From positions 1 through 64,000 of the forward strand of contig JAKSXM010000267.1 in NCBI GenBank assembly GCA_022575985.1: a stretch of DNA of 64,000 nucleotides, in the 5' to 3' direction. The notes below the pieces were generated by a model. It had not been told where the DNA came from. It ran no database searches and saw only the letters and a list, made by a program, of their open reading frames with translations. This DNA is from Anagrus nilaparvatae (lineage: Eukaryota > Arthropoda > Insecta > Hymenoptera > Mymaridae). The translations under genes were made by a program, and so were the position numbers. Of the stretch, positions 57,340-64,000 are shown in pieces (position 1 is the stretch's first letter; every line of letters begins with the position of its first letter).

Positions 57340-57800
57340 CGAGAATTGGTTATTCCCCTATTAACTCCTCATCTTTAAATTCCTACTAAACTTTAAAATT
57401 TTTCTTGTCAAACTGTTTTCTTCTCTCACACATTCCATTACCCTTAATCTTAACTTAAGCCAATTATTAATTATTTTTACATTGTTTAATATTTATCCAG
57501 TTATTATTTTTATATTTGTTAATTAAATTTTATTTTTTATTTTCTTTATAGCATTATATAACTTCATGCACTACGCATTTATGAAATAATCGTTTGTAAC
57601 TCAATATTTTGTATAATACTTATACAATAAATAAACTAATAAAAAAAAAAAAAAAAAAATACTGTTCATAAAAGGCAGCGAGATTTTGGAGGATTAAATC
57701 AAATTAGGGGTCACGAGCAGGGTAATTGCATATTAGCATTAAGTAATTCAAAAATAAAAGAATAATTAATAATTCAATTTAAAGGGCTCTGGAATGGGGG

Positions 57801-58292
57801 ATGCCAACGACTAACCCCAGGGGACGAATGGTGCTCAAAATGGCCACTAGGTGCAAATTAGTGGTTCAGAATAGAGGCAAGAGGCCCACCTACGAAAGGC
57901 CGGGTTGGGGTGTCTCTATCCCGGACATAACCTTCGCTACAGAAGCTGCGTCCGGGAGAATAGGCGACTGGAGGGTGATGGATGATCAATACAATGGTAG
58001 TGATCATCATTACATCGTTTTCCGGGTATTGGAAGGAACCTCACAACGATCTCCGTACAGGAGGTGCCCCCTGGGTTGGAACGTCCCAAAAATGGACGAA
58101 GACAGATTCGAAGATTATCTTCGAATCGAGTCAGCATCCATCCCCGCTTGGCATGGAGGGGCCACAAGTCCCCATGAGGCTGAAATTTTAGTTAAGAAAG
58201 TAACGTCTCTATTATGCGGGGCTTGTGATGCCTCGATGCCTCGCCGCAGGCCCTGGAAAAGGAGAAAGCCAGTGTACTGGTGGACTCCCTAA
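57801..58292 (+). pseudogene. R1-type endonuclease C-terminal part
   Basis: 163 codons ending at a TAA in PVYWWTP*IAELRK. The SIPDITF block and the SDHHYI catalytic block are present; the N-terminal catalytic residues (Asn, Glu, GDFN) lie upstream of the truncation. The apparent Met start is internal. Translation continues in the same frame after the stop into the RT region. Confidence 0.85.
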
Positions 58293-59597
58293 ATAGCTGA
58301 GCTCCGGAAGGAATGCCACAGGAAACGACGAAAGGCGCAAAGAACACGGGACAGACCTGAGGCCGCCGTGCTTTCTCAGGAACATAAGGACGCCAAACAC
58401 CGGCTGGCCAAGACCATCCGTCAAAGCAAGGCTCGATGTCTGCGTTCATTATGCGAAGATGTAAACAAGGACCCCTGGGGACTAGGTTACAAAGTCGTAA
58501 AGGGCAAGTTAACCCGGGGGTCCGACAACATGATGGACGCGACGTCGACTGAACGGATCGTCGGTGCTATATTCCCTGAAAGGCCCATCCGGGAAAACCA
58601 GGTTGAGGTGATGCCCAGGAAGGAAGTGCCGTTGTTGAGCGAAGGCGAGATGGTAAAGGCCATAAAGGCCATGAAAAATGGCAAGGCACCGGGGCCGGAC
58701 GGGATACCGGCGGAAGTGCTCAAAAGAGCGGTCAAAGTAATCCCTGGTACCCTGTTAAGCATGTTCAATGCGTGTTTGGTGGCTAGAGTGTTCCCAAAGC
58801 AGTGGAAGGTGGCACGTCTCGTGCTCTTGAAAAAGGGCAAGGGGGGAGCCCCGGACTCTCCATCATCTTACAGACCTTTGTGTATGTTAAATACCATTGG
58901 TAAGGTGATAAAGAGCATGCTCCGGGCAAGGCTCAGAAGGGCAATCGAGGAGGGCGGTGGTCTCTCTGAGAAGCAGCATGGTTTTCGTGAACGGCATTCC
59001 ACGATAGACGCCATCCGGCGTGTCGTGGATACCGTAGACTCTGAGAGGGAAAAGCAACCTGCAATTCGCAAGGACGTCCTTCTGGTTACGCTGGACATCA
59101 AAAACGCTTTCAACTCGGCCAGGTGGGATGACATGATCTGGTCCCTCGAGTAAGATTTCCGGATACCCAGGGATCTGGGTAACGTACTAAAGGATTACCT
59201 GCGGGACCGGAGACTGCTCTACTACACGCTCGATGGAAGGCGTGAAAGGGTTTTGAGTGCAGGCATCGCGCAAGGTTCGGTACTCGGACCGGACTTGTAG
59301 AATTTCTTTTATGATGGCTTGTTGCGCGTCCACCTCCCGGAAGGAGTTTCCCTGATCGGATACGCCGACGACGTGGCCCTGACCATAACTGGCAGGGACA
59401 TGGAAGTGACCCAGGAGAGGTTGAATCTAGTCATGAGACGGATCAACCGCTGGATGGGCGATCACGGGCTCCAGCTTGCGATCCCAAAAACGGAGATCGT
59501 ACTGCTGACCCGTCGAAGGGTTCCCACCGACTTCGATGTAATTATCGACGACGGCAGAAATCCTCACACGATCCGAACCAGAATATCGGTGAAATAA
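58293..59597 (+). pseudogene. R1-type reverse transcriptase core
   Basis: One frame broken by two nonsense codons. 58368-59153 holds the N-terminal RT blocks (APGPDGIPAEVL, SSYRPLCMLNTIGK, LSEKQHGFR, LVTLDIKNAFNSARW). 59154-59318 continues AGIAQGSVLGPDL*NFFYDGL, where the stop replaces a Trp. 59319-59597 holds YADDVALTI with both Asp intact. So the active-site residues are conserved and only nonsense and insertion damage is seen, consistent with fairly recent loss. Confidence 0.9.
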
Positions 59598-59616
59598 ATA
59601 AATAAATAAAAAAATA
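59595..59616 (+). repeat. (TAAA)n insertion within the LINE frame
   Basis: GGTGAAA is followed by about 20 bases of TAAATAAATAAATAAAAAAA before TACCTGGGAG. Without it the frame would read ISVKYLGVQLDNK as in related elements. Microsatellite gain inside coding sequence after the element died, or a tiny retro-insertion of an A-rich tail. Confidence 0.7.
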
Positions 59617-60420
59617 CCTGGGAGTTCAGCTTGATAACAAGCTGACTTTCTGGGAGCAATTTCAGAGGTCGTGTAAAAAGGCAGCGTCGGTCGCATCCTC
59701 CCTGTCAAAGCTCATGGCCAACATTGGGGGACCCAAACCAATGAAGCGAAGGCTTCTGATGTCAGTCGTCAACTCTGTCCTGCTCTACGGATCAGAAGTT
59801 TGGGCGAAGACCACAGAAACTGACAAATACAGACATAAAATATCGTCGCTACAGAGGCAAGCGGCAGTGAGGATCGCCTGCGGATACCACACGGTATCTC
59901 TAGAGGCGATCAAGGTTGTTGCTTCGGTGATACCTATTGACCTGCTAGCGTTGGAGCGGAAATTCATCTACGAGAGCGTAGATGAGCGCAAAGTGTCATC
60001 CACTCGCGCCCGCTTCAACTCTATGAAAGCATGGAAGAAACGATGGAAAAAGAACCCAGAGAAAAATGCCCTATGGACGCGCAGACTGATCTCAGACCTG
60101 CAGGCATGGATGGGACGACAGCATGGGGAGGTAGATTTCTACCTTACCCAGTTCTTAACTGGACACGGGTATTTCCGTGTCATGTTGGAGCATTGGCATA
60201 AGGTGGTAACAAAGGAGTGCTTGCACTGTCCGGGCGTGGATGAAACAGTAGAGCACACATTTTTCGAATGCGCTACGCAGAGGGGCGCCCGCCCTTCCTG
60301 ATTCGGAGGCCGGAGACGGTGGTCCCGGAAATGCTACAGAGTTCCGAAAACTGAACAAAGTAGCAGAGTACGTAAGGACCACCTTGTTGGAGAAGAAGGA
60401 GGAGGGCTTTCTATGGTAGA
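59617..60420 (+). pseudogene. R1-type ORF2 C-terminal region with CCHC motif
   Basis: Continues YLGVQLDNKLTFWEQF through SVLLYGSEVWAKTT (a hallmark of the R1/Jockey thumb and connector), to HWHKVVTKECLHCPG and ETVEHTFFECATQ, a Cys-Cys-His-Cys motif implicated in RNA/DNA binding. The frame 59714-60301 ends early at PS* by a frameshift; related text (RWSRKCYRV..) continues in another frame to about 60417. Confidence 0.85.
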
Positions 60421-60537
60421 GAGCTCTCCTGTCCCTAGGCAGGGGGGAAGGCAGCGGCCAGCTGCCTAGGCTGCGCGTCCCAAACTGAAGTTATACCTGA
60501 AAAGGGAGTTCCGGTTTGGGACAAACAAGTGCGGGGG

Positions 60538-60705
60538 GTTTAAAGTGTGTTTATCCAGTAAGAATCTGGGGCATAGCCGGTGGTCTCCCAGTTGTACACT
60601 TTGTACAACTGGGCGTTCATGGAAATTTGCGGGTCTTTAAGGCCCGCAAACACTCCATGGCTGATGCAAGATTCACATATTTCCCTTAAAAAAAAAAAAA
60701 AAAAA
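60538..60705 (+). other. R1-type LINE 3' UTR with two hairpins
   Basis: CCCAGTTGTACA (60587-60598) and TGTACAACTGGG (60602-60613) form a perfect 12-bp stem with loop CTT. GCGGGTCTTTAAGGCCCGC forms a second stem, conserved in the copy at 34018-34205, whereas the first is not. Probable RT-recognition region. Confidence 0.75.
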
Positions 60706-60749
60706 AAAATTTTCTATTCATCGTTCACAATTTTTTAAATAATAATTAA

Positions 60750-60918
60750 TGATGGATTATATAGCGACGAATACTGAACAAATTAATTGTATTTAAACAA
60801 CTTCTGTCTCTTTCCCTTTTGTACGTGGAAGCTTTTAAATAGAAGCTGTTTGTTTAAAAATAAGAAGTTGTTGAAATACAATTAATTTGTTCAGTATTCG
60901 TCGCTATATAATCCATCA
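60750..60918. mobile_element. 169-bp MITE with TTAA flanks
   Basis: Long inverted ends: TGATGGATTATATAGCGACG, then AATACTGAACAAATTAATTG and the inverse. TTAA at 60746-60749 and 60919-60922. The arms (~60 bp) leave about 50 bp of spacer. The TTAA duplication suggests a piggyBac- or Kolobok-type family; ends differ from the 37986-38514 family. Confidence 0.8.
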
Positions 60919-61015
60919 TTAATAAAGATTATTTTTGTTTGAATAATGAATTTAAAATATAACAAAAAAAAACGATAATCATATTTTTTTTTTTAAATTA
61001 ATTAATTAATATTAA

Positions 61016-61624
61016 GGTTCAAGAATGGTCAATATTTGCCTCTGATGATGTACTTGATGTTGAACAAGGACTTAAAATAATAACTGACAATTTACAAAAT
61101 GTAATAAATACTAAGATATGCAAATATTTATGAATAATGAATGCAAAAAACCATTTAATTCCACTCACTTACACGTGTGTTGCATAATACACACGCATAA
61201 GTGTATAAAATAAGGAAATCGCGATTTAAATCAATATATGTATCGATACAATTATAAACTCCTAAATTTAGATTATTTAATGATAATCAAATATTACTCA
61301 GATGGCAGAACTTTCCAGCATGTATTTAATTATGCCAGCAGCCTTTTAAGTATTACTTTAATCTAAATATTAATTTATTAGATTAAATTAAATTATATAA
61401 TTAGTTAATAAGAAAGTTAAGTAGTTCATAAGTATGATAATTAGTTTATAAGTATTTAAATATGTAAATTAGTTTTTGATATATTTAGTTTTTAAGATAT
61501 TTTTATAATAATAAATAATAAATAATAATTAACTATAAAAAAGGATTAATGTAAAATATATTTAAAGACATAAAAATATGAAATAAAAATAATTAAAATA
61601 TTTAAATAATATAATAGTATTTTA
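61016..61624. other. AT-rich, nothing seen
   Basis: TAAATTA-type low complexity; no repeat partner and no coding block recognised. Confidence 0.3.
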
Positions 61625-61830
61625 AGTATCAAGGGCGTAAAAGTTTCGGCACTAGCGTGAGCACTAGCACGAGTGCTCGGCGAAGCCGGGCACGAGTGAT
61701 TTGTGTTCACGCTCATGTCTAAAGTATTTCGCCTATGGTGCTTACACTATTTTTTGCCCCCCTAGGCGTAGAGCGAGTTCAGAAAATTCTTTACGAACGA
61801 GTTTTACGCCCGGGAGGGCAAAAAAACTTA
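61625..61830 (+). repeat. Dispersed repeat (GTGCTTACA..TTTTTTGCC family), copy 3
   Basis: Longest of the three copies: AAGTATCAAGGGCGTAAAAG, GGCACTAGCGTGAGCACTAG, CTCGGCGAAGCCGGGC, GTGCTTACACTATTTTTTGC, CGAGTTTTACGCCCGGGAGG. Internal palindromes (CTCGGCGAAGCCGGG) and complementary ends (GGGCGTAAAA / TTTTACGCCC) suggest a small foldback-like mobile element. Confidence 0.75.
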
Positions 61831-62027
61831 AATATTATAAAATAACGGAGAAACTCAACAGCTCGTCAAAGGAACTTGCTAAGTTTACTGAATTGAAGAC
61901 ATTTCATCAGGAACGATTGCAGACCTTAAGAGCCATAGAGAGATCTGCGTCTCTACGTCTCAAAGTTCTTCTGACAACGATAGTCAAGGAAAAAAATGAA
62001 AACAAACTAAAAAAATTTGTTTATTAA
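61701..62027 (+). CDS. Open frame; C-terminal half looks coding
   Basis: 108 codons. The first ~43 residues are encoded by the dispersed repeat (61625-61830) and are probably not original. The rest (about 61845-62027) has a real-protein look: TEKLNSSSKELAKFTELK, FHQERLQTLRAIERSAS, LRLKVLLTTIVKEKNENK. It is a basic, helical, coiled-coil-like tail. Its last 12 codons are duplicated in inverted form near 63820-63855, as part of the palindrome 61988-63855. It may be the last exon of a gene (no clear acceptor) or a transposon ORF end. Family unknown. Confidence 0.4.
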   Translation: MCSRSCLKYFAYGAYTIFCPPRRRASSENSLRTSFTPGRAKKLKYYKITEKLNSSSKELAKFTELKTFHQERLQTLRAIERSASLRLKVLLTTIVKEKNENKLKKFVY

Positions 62028-62215
62028 ATTTTAAATAAAGAGATATATAATTAAAGAAATATATATTACAATAAATTAATGAAAAGAAACTTATAACTAA
62101 ACCTATAACTACATACAAACATACGTATGTTTACACTTATAAAAAAAATGTCTTTCTTAAAATATACTTATAATAAAATAGATTTGACCAACTAGACAAA
62201 CTAAATCTGCCTGGG

Positions 62216-62890
62216 GTGGTTGTAAGTGAGGGAGTCACTGTACCTTTCACTAGCGAGGTTACAAGTCTGGGAGTAATTTTAGACAACAAATTGACCTGGG
62301 AATCACATATTTCACTTGTGAGTAAAAAAGTCAACAGAGTACTTTACACACTGCGATTTAATAGGCAATGTACAAACGAAGATTTAAGAATCAAGCTTAT
62401 ACAAGCATTAGTGGTACCCCACTTAGACTATTGCTCTGTTGTATACCTAGACTGCTCGATAAATCTGAAAGACAGAATACAAAGACTGAGTAATACATGT
62501 TTAAGATACATTTATGGAATCGGCAGGGACACACATATTACTCCTTACAGAGACAAATTAGGGTGGTTAACCACAAACAATCGTAGGTTATATTTTATGT
62601 CCATCATTATATATAAAATACTTCGTTTGCATCAGCCTGAATACTTAACTCACATTTTCAAAAAGTACGTTCCCAAAGAGACAGCCAGAGGTGAGTTAAT
62701 AACACGTGAATTAGAAACCCCTGAACGTGAAAAATGGCATGGTGACTGCTCATTCCAAGTACAGGGTACAAAATGTTGGAATTCCCTCCCTTCATCAATA
62801 CGATTCCTCCCCTCACCTAACTCTTTTAAGGCAGGTTTATTAAAGTACTTAAAAAGCTCTAGTCATACATACAAAGACTCAGTCTTTTAA
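62216..62890 (+). CDS. C-terminal part of LINE reverse transcriptase
   Basis: 224 codons, open to a TAA at 62888, with TSLGVILDNKLTWESHIS (thumb-domain motif), LRIKLIQALVVPHLDYCS and CWNSLPSSIRFLPSPNSFK, which is the standard C-terminus of CR1/Jockey-type ORF2 proteins. The catalytic palm is missing through 5' truncation, so it has no activity. The frame is undamaged, which points to a recent insertion. The annotated Met is internal. Distinct from the 53967 LINE, with which it shares only the general architecture. Confidence 0.9.
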   Translation: MVVSEGVTVPFTSEVTSLGVILDNKLTWESHISLVSKKVNRVLYTLRFNRQCTNEDLRIKLIQALVVPHLDYCSVVYLDCSINLKDRIQRLSNTCLRYIYGIGRDTHITPYRDKLGWLTTNNRRLYFMSIIIYKILRLHQPEYLTHIFKKYVPKETARGELITRELETPEREKWHGDCSFQVQGTKCWNSLPSSIRFLPSPNSFKAGLLKYLKSSSHTYKDSVF

Positions 62891-63131
62891 TAATGTTTTA
62901 TCAAGACTAAAAGCATTGATGTTATTAGAAATTTAGTATTTCCTTATTTCCTGTTACTATTGTCTGTTTTACTCATTGTTGCCATGATGTTACTAAAATT
63001 GTTTCATTTGATATAATTATGTTATATAATGTTATTAATAATTTATTGCATAGTTACATCTATATTTTATAAACTTTATACATATACTGTTATATTTCTG
63101 TATCATATTTTGTTCTGGACAAATAAATCAT

Positions 63132-63149
63132 ATTTACATTTACATTTAC
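63132..63149 (+). repeat. (ATTTAC)n LINE tail
   Basis: Three ATTTAC units directly after AATAAATCATATTTAC; marks the 3' end of the truncated LINE. Confidence 0.85.
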
Positions 63150-63886
63150 AAATAAGATGGAAAAGCAATTAAAAAAAAGAAAAAAATGTAATTTAATAAC
63201 GCTCAATATTCTTTATTTTTTTAGAAATAATTTTTTAATTTTACAAAATATTACATTGAAATGTTTGAATTACATATATATTTTACATACCATTTAAAAA
63301 ACTTAACTTGACATTTAAATATTCTTATGTTCCTATTTTTTAAAAATTACTTAAATGTATAAAACTTATTATTTTAAACATAAAATTAGAAAATTATATG
63401 TCTGTAGACTGTTAAAACTTTTTTTAGACTAAGTAATAATATTGTTGATATCTGTGCAATAGTTATTTTTTATATAATAGGATTTATTAAAAGGGGGTGT
63501 TTATTCATAGATTTTTAAGAACTATAAAATTTATACTTTACTAATGGGTTTTAATTCTTGTCGCAATATATGACACTGTTTTATTTTGAATACTGAGCGT
63601 TATTAACTTACATTTTTTTCTTTTTTTTAATTGCTTTTCCATCTTATTTTATTATTGTTATATTTTAAGAAAGGGATTTTTTTTATAAGTGTAAACATCC
63701 GTACGTTTATATGTAGTTATAATTATTTTTTACACAAACACTTTATTCATAAGTTTCTTTTCATTAATTTATTGTAATATATATTTCTTTAATTATATAT
63801 CTCTTTATTTAAAATTTAATAAACAAATTTTTTTAGCTTGTTTTCATTTTTTTCCGGGTTAGGTTGGTTTTTTCGAGTTTTTTTCC

Positions 63887-63909
63887 CTCAGCATCAATGC
63901 TGATGCGAG
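63887..63909 (+). other. Stem-loop upstream of the terminal open frame
   Basis: CTCAGCATCAATGCTGATGCGAG-type hairpin: CTC, a bulged A, GCATCA, loop ATGC, TGATGC, GAG. It lies between the right arm of the palindrome and the open frame at 63947 in a clearly GC-richer context. Confidence 0.6.
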
Positions 63910-63946
63910 TTTTTAATGACAAGATCATTCGCAACTATGCCGCGAG

Positions 63947-64000
63947 ATGGTGTTCCGTAGACCCTTTCGTAGATACATGAAGCGTTCTCGTCAACAGCAG
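63947..64000 (+). CDS. Start of an Arg-rich open frame, cut by window end
   Basis: ATG at 63947, open for all 18 codons to the window edge. The peptide begins MVFRRPFRRYMKR and has seven Arg/Lys in 18 residues, plus a Gln run. Base composition changes from about 75% AT to about half GC at 63885, supporting coding sequence. A strongly basic N-terminus is seen in nucleic-acid-binding proteins of several kinds (including small-DNA-virus capsids, histone-like and ribosomal proteins). Eighteen codons cannot separate these. It may also be a later Met of a longer frame. Confidence 0.35.
   Translation, partial: MVFRRPFRRYMKRSRQQQ

Larger units (their letters stand above)
53967..57660 (+). mobile_element. 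Near full-length CR1/Jockey-type LINE, inactivated
   Basis: A 3.7-kb non-LTR retrotransposon ending in poly(A) (57640-57660). An Asn/Ser/Pro-rich first frame (54039-54362) is followed by an endonuclease (54609-55229): HFNTSSL, ITETWLH, GGVALYIKNN, LGDFNAD, SAIDLCI. The final catalytic block reads NSHFLV, where SDH is usual. Reverse transcriptase (55210-56829): SVGPDGIS, LLGDYRPVSLL, FQSGFQKAHST, VMIDLSKAFERVSH, GVPQGSVLGPLLFLIYLND, and FADALQIY, where the active site is normally [YF]ADD. The C-terminal part (56911-57339) has the NLGLYLD and LPEYQYARLQKLQN motifs. Stops at 55969 (a Trp position), 56827 and 57250 (a Trp position) and a frame change near 55215 inactivate it. Confidence 0.9.
57784..60705 (+). 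mobile_element. R1-clade LINE, 5'-truncated, GC-rich
   Basis: 2.9 kb of roughly balanced base composition in an otherwise AT-rich window. It begins inside the endonuclease (ALEWGMPTTNPRGRM, just after where GDFNA would be) and ends in a hairpin-bearing 3' UTR and poly(A) (60688-60705). Order: end of endonuclease (SIPDITFA, GSDHHYI), RT (GKAPGPDGIPAEVLK, KQHGFRERHSTIDAI, LDIKNAFNS, GYADDVALT), then a C-terminal Cys/His motif (CLHCPGVDETVEHTFFEC) characteristic of R1-like elements. Stops at 58290, 59151 and about 59298 (a Trp position) and a TAAA-repeat insertion at 59595 inactivate it. A 5'-truncated sister copy is at 34018-34205. Confidence 0.9.
57664..61015 (+). repeat. GATTTTGGAGGATT repeat interrupted by LINE and MITE
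   Basis: The left part 57664-57780 and right part 60923-61015 together match the uninterrupted copy at about 21805-22030. Between them lie the R1-type LINE (57784-60705), a 40-bp stretch, and a TTAA MITE (60750-60918). Confidence 0.75.
62181..63149 (+). mobile_element. 5'-truncated CR1-type LINE with AAATA target duplication
   Basis: Only the C-terminal part of the RT ORF and the 3' end remain. AAATA at 62176-62180 recurs at 63150-63154, and the uninterrupted right palindrome arm reads (inverted) AATAAAATAAGATGG at this point. So insertion point and duplication are both visible. The 3' tail is a short (ATTTAC)n repeat (63132-63149) instead of poly(A), as in CR1/L2-type elements. Confidence 0.9.
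61988..63855. repeat. Long palindrome split by a LINE insertion
   Basis: The left arm 61988-62180 plus 63155-63210 is the inverse of the right arm 63590-63855 (GGAAAAAAATGAAAACAA, AAAGAGATATATAATTAAAG, AATTAATGAAAAGAAACTTA; inner part GATGGAAAAGCAATTAAAAA, AATAACGCTCA). The spacer 63211-63589 is AT-rich without a gene. The right arm is continuous, so the left arm was interrupted later. Confidence 0.85.

Noticed and set aside
57937..60382. Minus-strand frames of 60-117 codons in the R1-type LINE
   Set aside because: Shadow frames opposite a recognisable reverse transcriptase; they exist because the element is GC-rich.

Overview
The window looks like nuclear DNA from a eukaryote, most likely an arthropod and perhaps an insect. 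It is very AT-rich and gene-poor. It has spliceosomal-type exon borders (ag|...|gta), tRNA-derived SINE heads, several clades of non-LTR retrotransposons, and dozens of terminal-inverted-repeat or foldback elements. There are no operons, rRNA genes or intact tRNA genes. I cannot name the species from sequence alone.

Host coding sequence is sparse. On the minus strand I find four short open exons, each with matching splice signals and each of phase 1-1, so they can be joined in frame: 43898-44005, 42214-42330, 23970-24107 and 12947-13069. The first two encode coiled coil, the third is acidic, and the fourth carries a CxxC. A possible terminal exon lies at 3023-3102, and an exon-like block in a different phase lies at 19359-19469. 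Together they suggest a gene spanning more than 30 kb whose introns are packed with transposons. A plus-strand exon candidate lies at 49345-49405, and unexplained open frames lie at 11054-11332 and 61701-62027.

Region by region. 1-7.8 kb: a SINE, MITEs, pogo-like elements and a Helitron-like end. 7.8-10.7 kb: a TIR element carrying a repeat with a three-monomer higher-order array plus an AC microsatellite (here called the GGTTCCTC family). 14.1-15.2 kb: poly-G tandem units followed by a 25-bp satellite. 15.5-16.5 kb: a 1-kb foldback. 20-26 kb: two more copies of the minisatellite family, the CCGTATATACGG cluster, a contracted GGTTCCTC copy and a 0.74-kb foldback. 27-28 kb and 35-37 kb: decayed LINE copies. 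31.7 kb: a hAT-type MITE with an 8-bp duplication. 32.7-33.4 kb: hairpins. 37.4-40.9 kb: a GGTTCCTC element containing a second complete copy of itself and a TTAA element. 42.4-43.2 kb: hairpins. 45.9-48.4 kb: foldbacks, one with its empty site also present in the window. 50.5-51.8 kb: a foldback. 54-57.7 kb: a nearly full-length CR1/Jockey-type LINE. 57.8-60.7 kb: a GC-rich, R1-clade LINE inserted in another repeat. 62-63.9 kb: a LINE tail inserted in one arm of a long palindrome. At the very end, the start of an Arg-rich open frame runs off the window.

Overall the locus is a transposon graveyard built by repeated nesting. At least six nestings can be read directly, because uninterrupted copies of the target are present in the same window. 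The retrotransposons visible here are broken by nonsense codons or truncation. The most unusual structures are the self-nesting GGTTCCTC family, a family that carries a different minisatellite in each copy, and the phase-1 multi-exon gene threaded through them.
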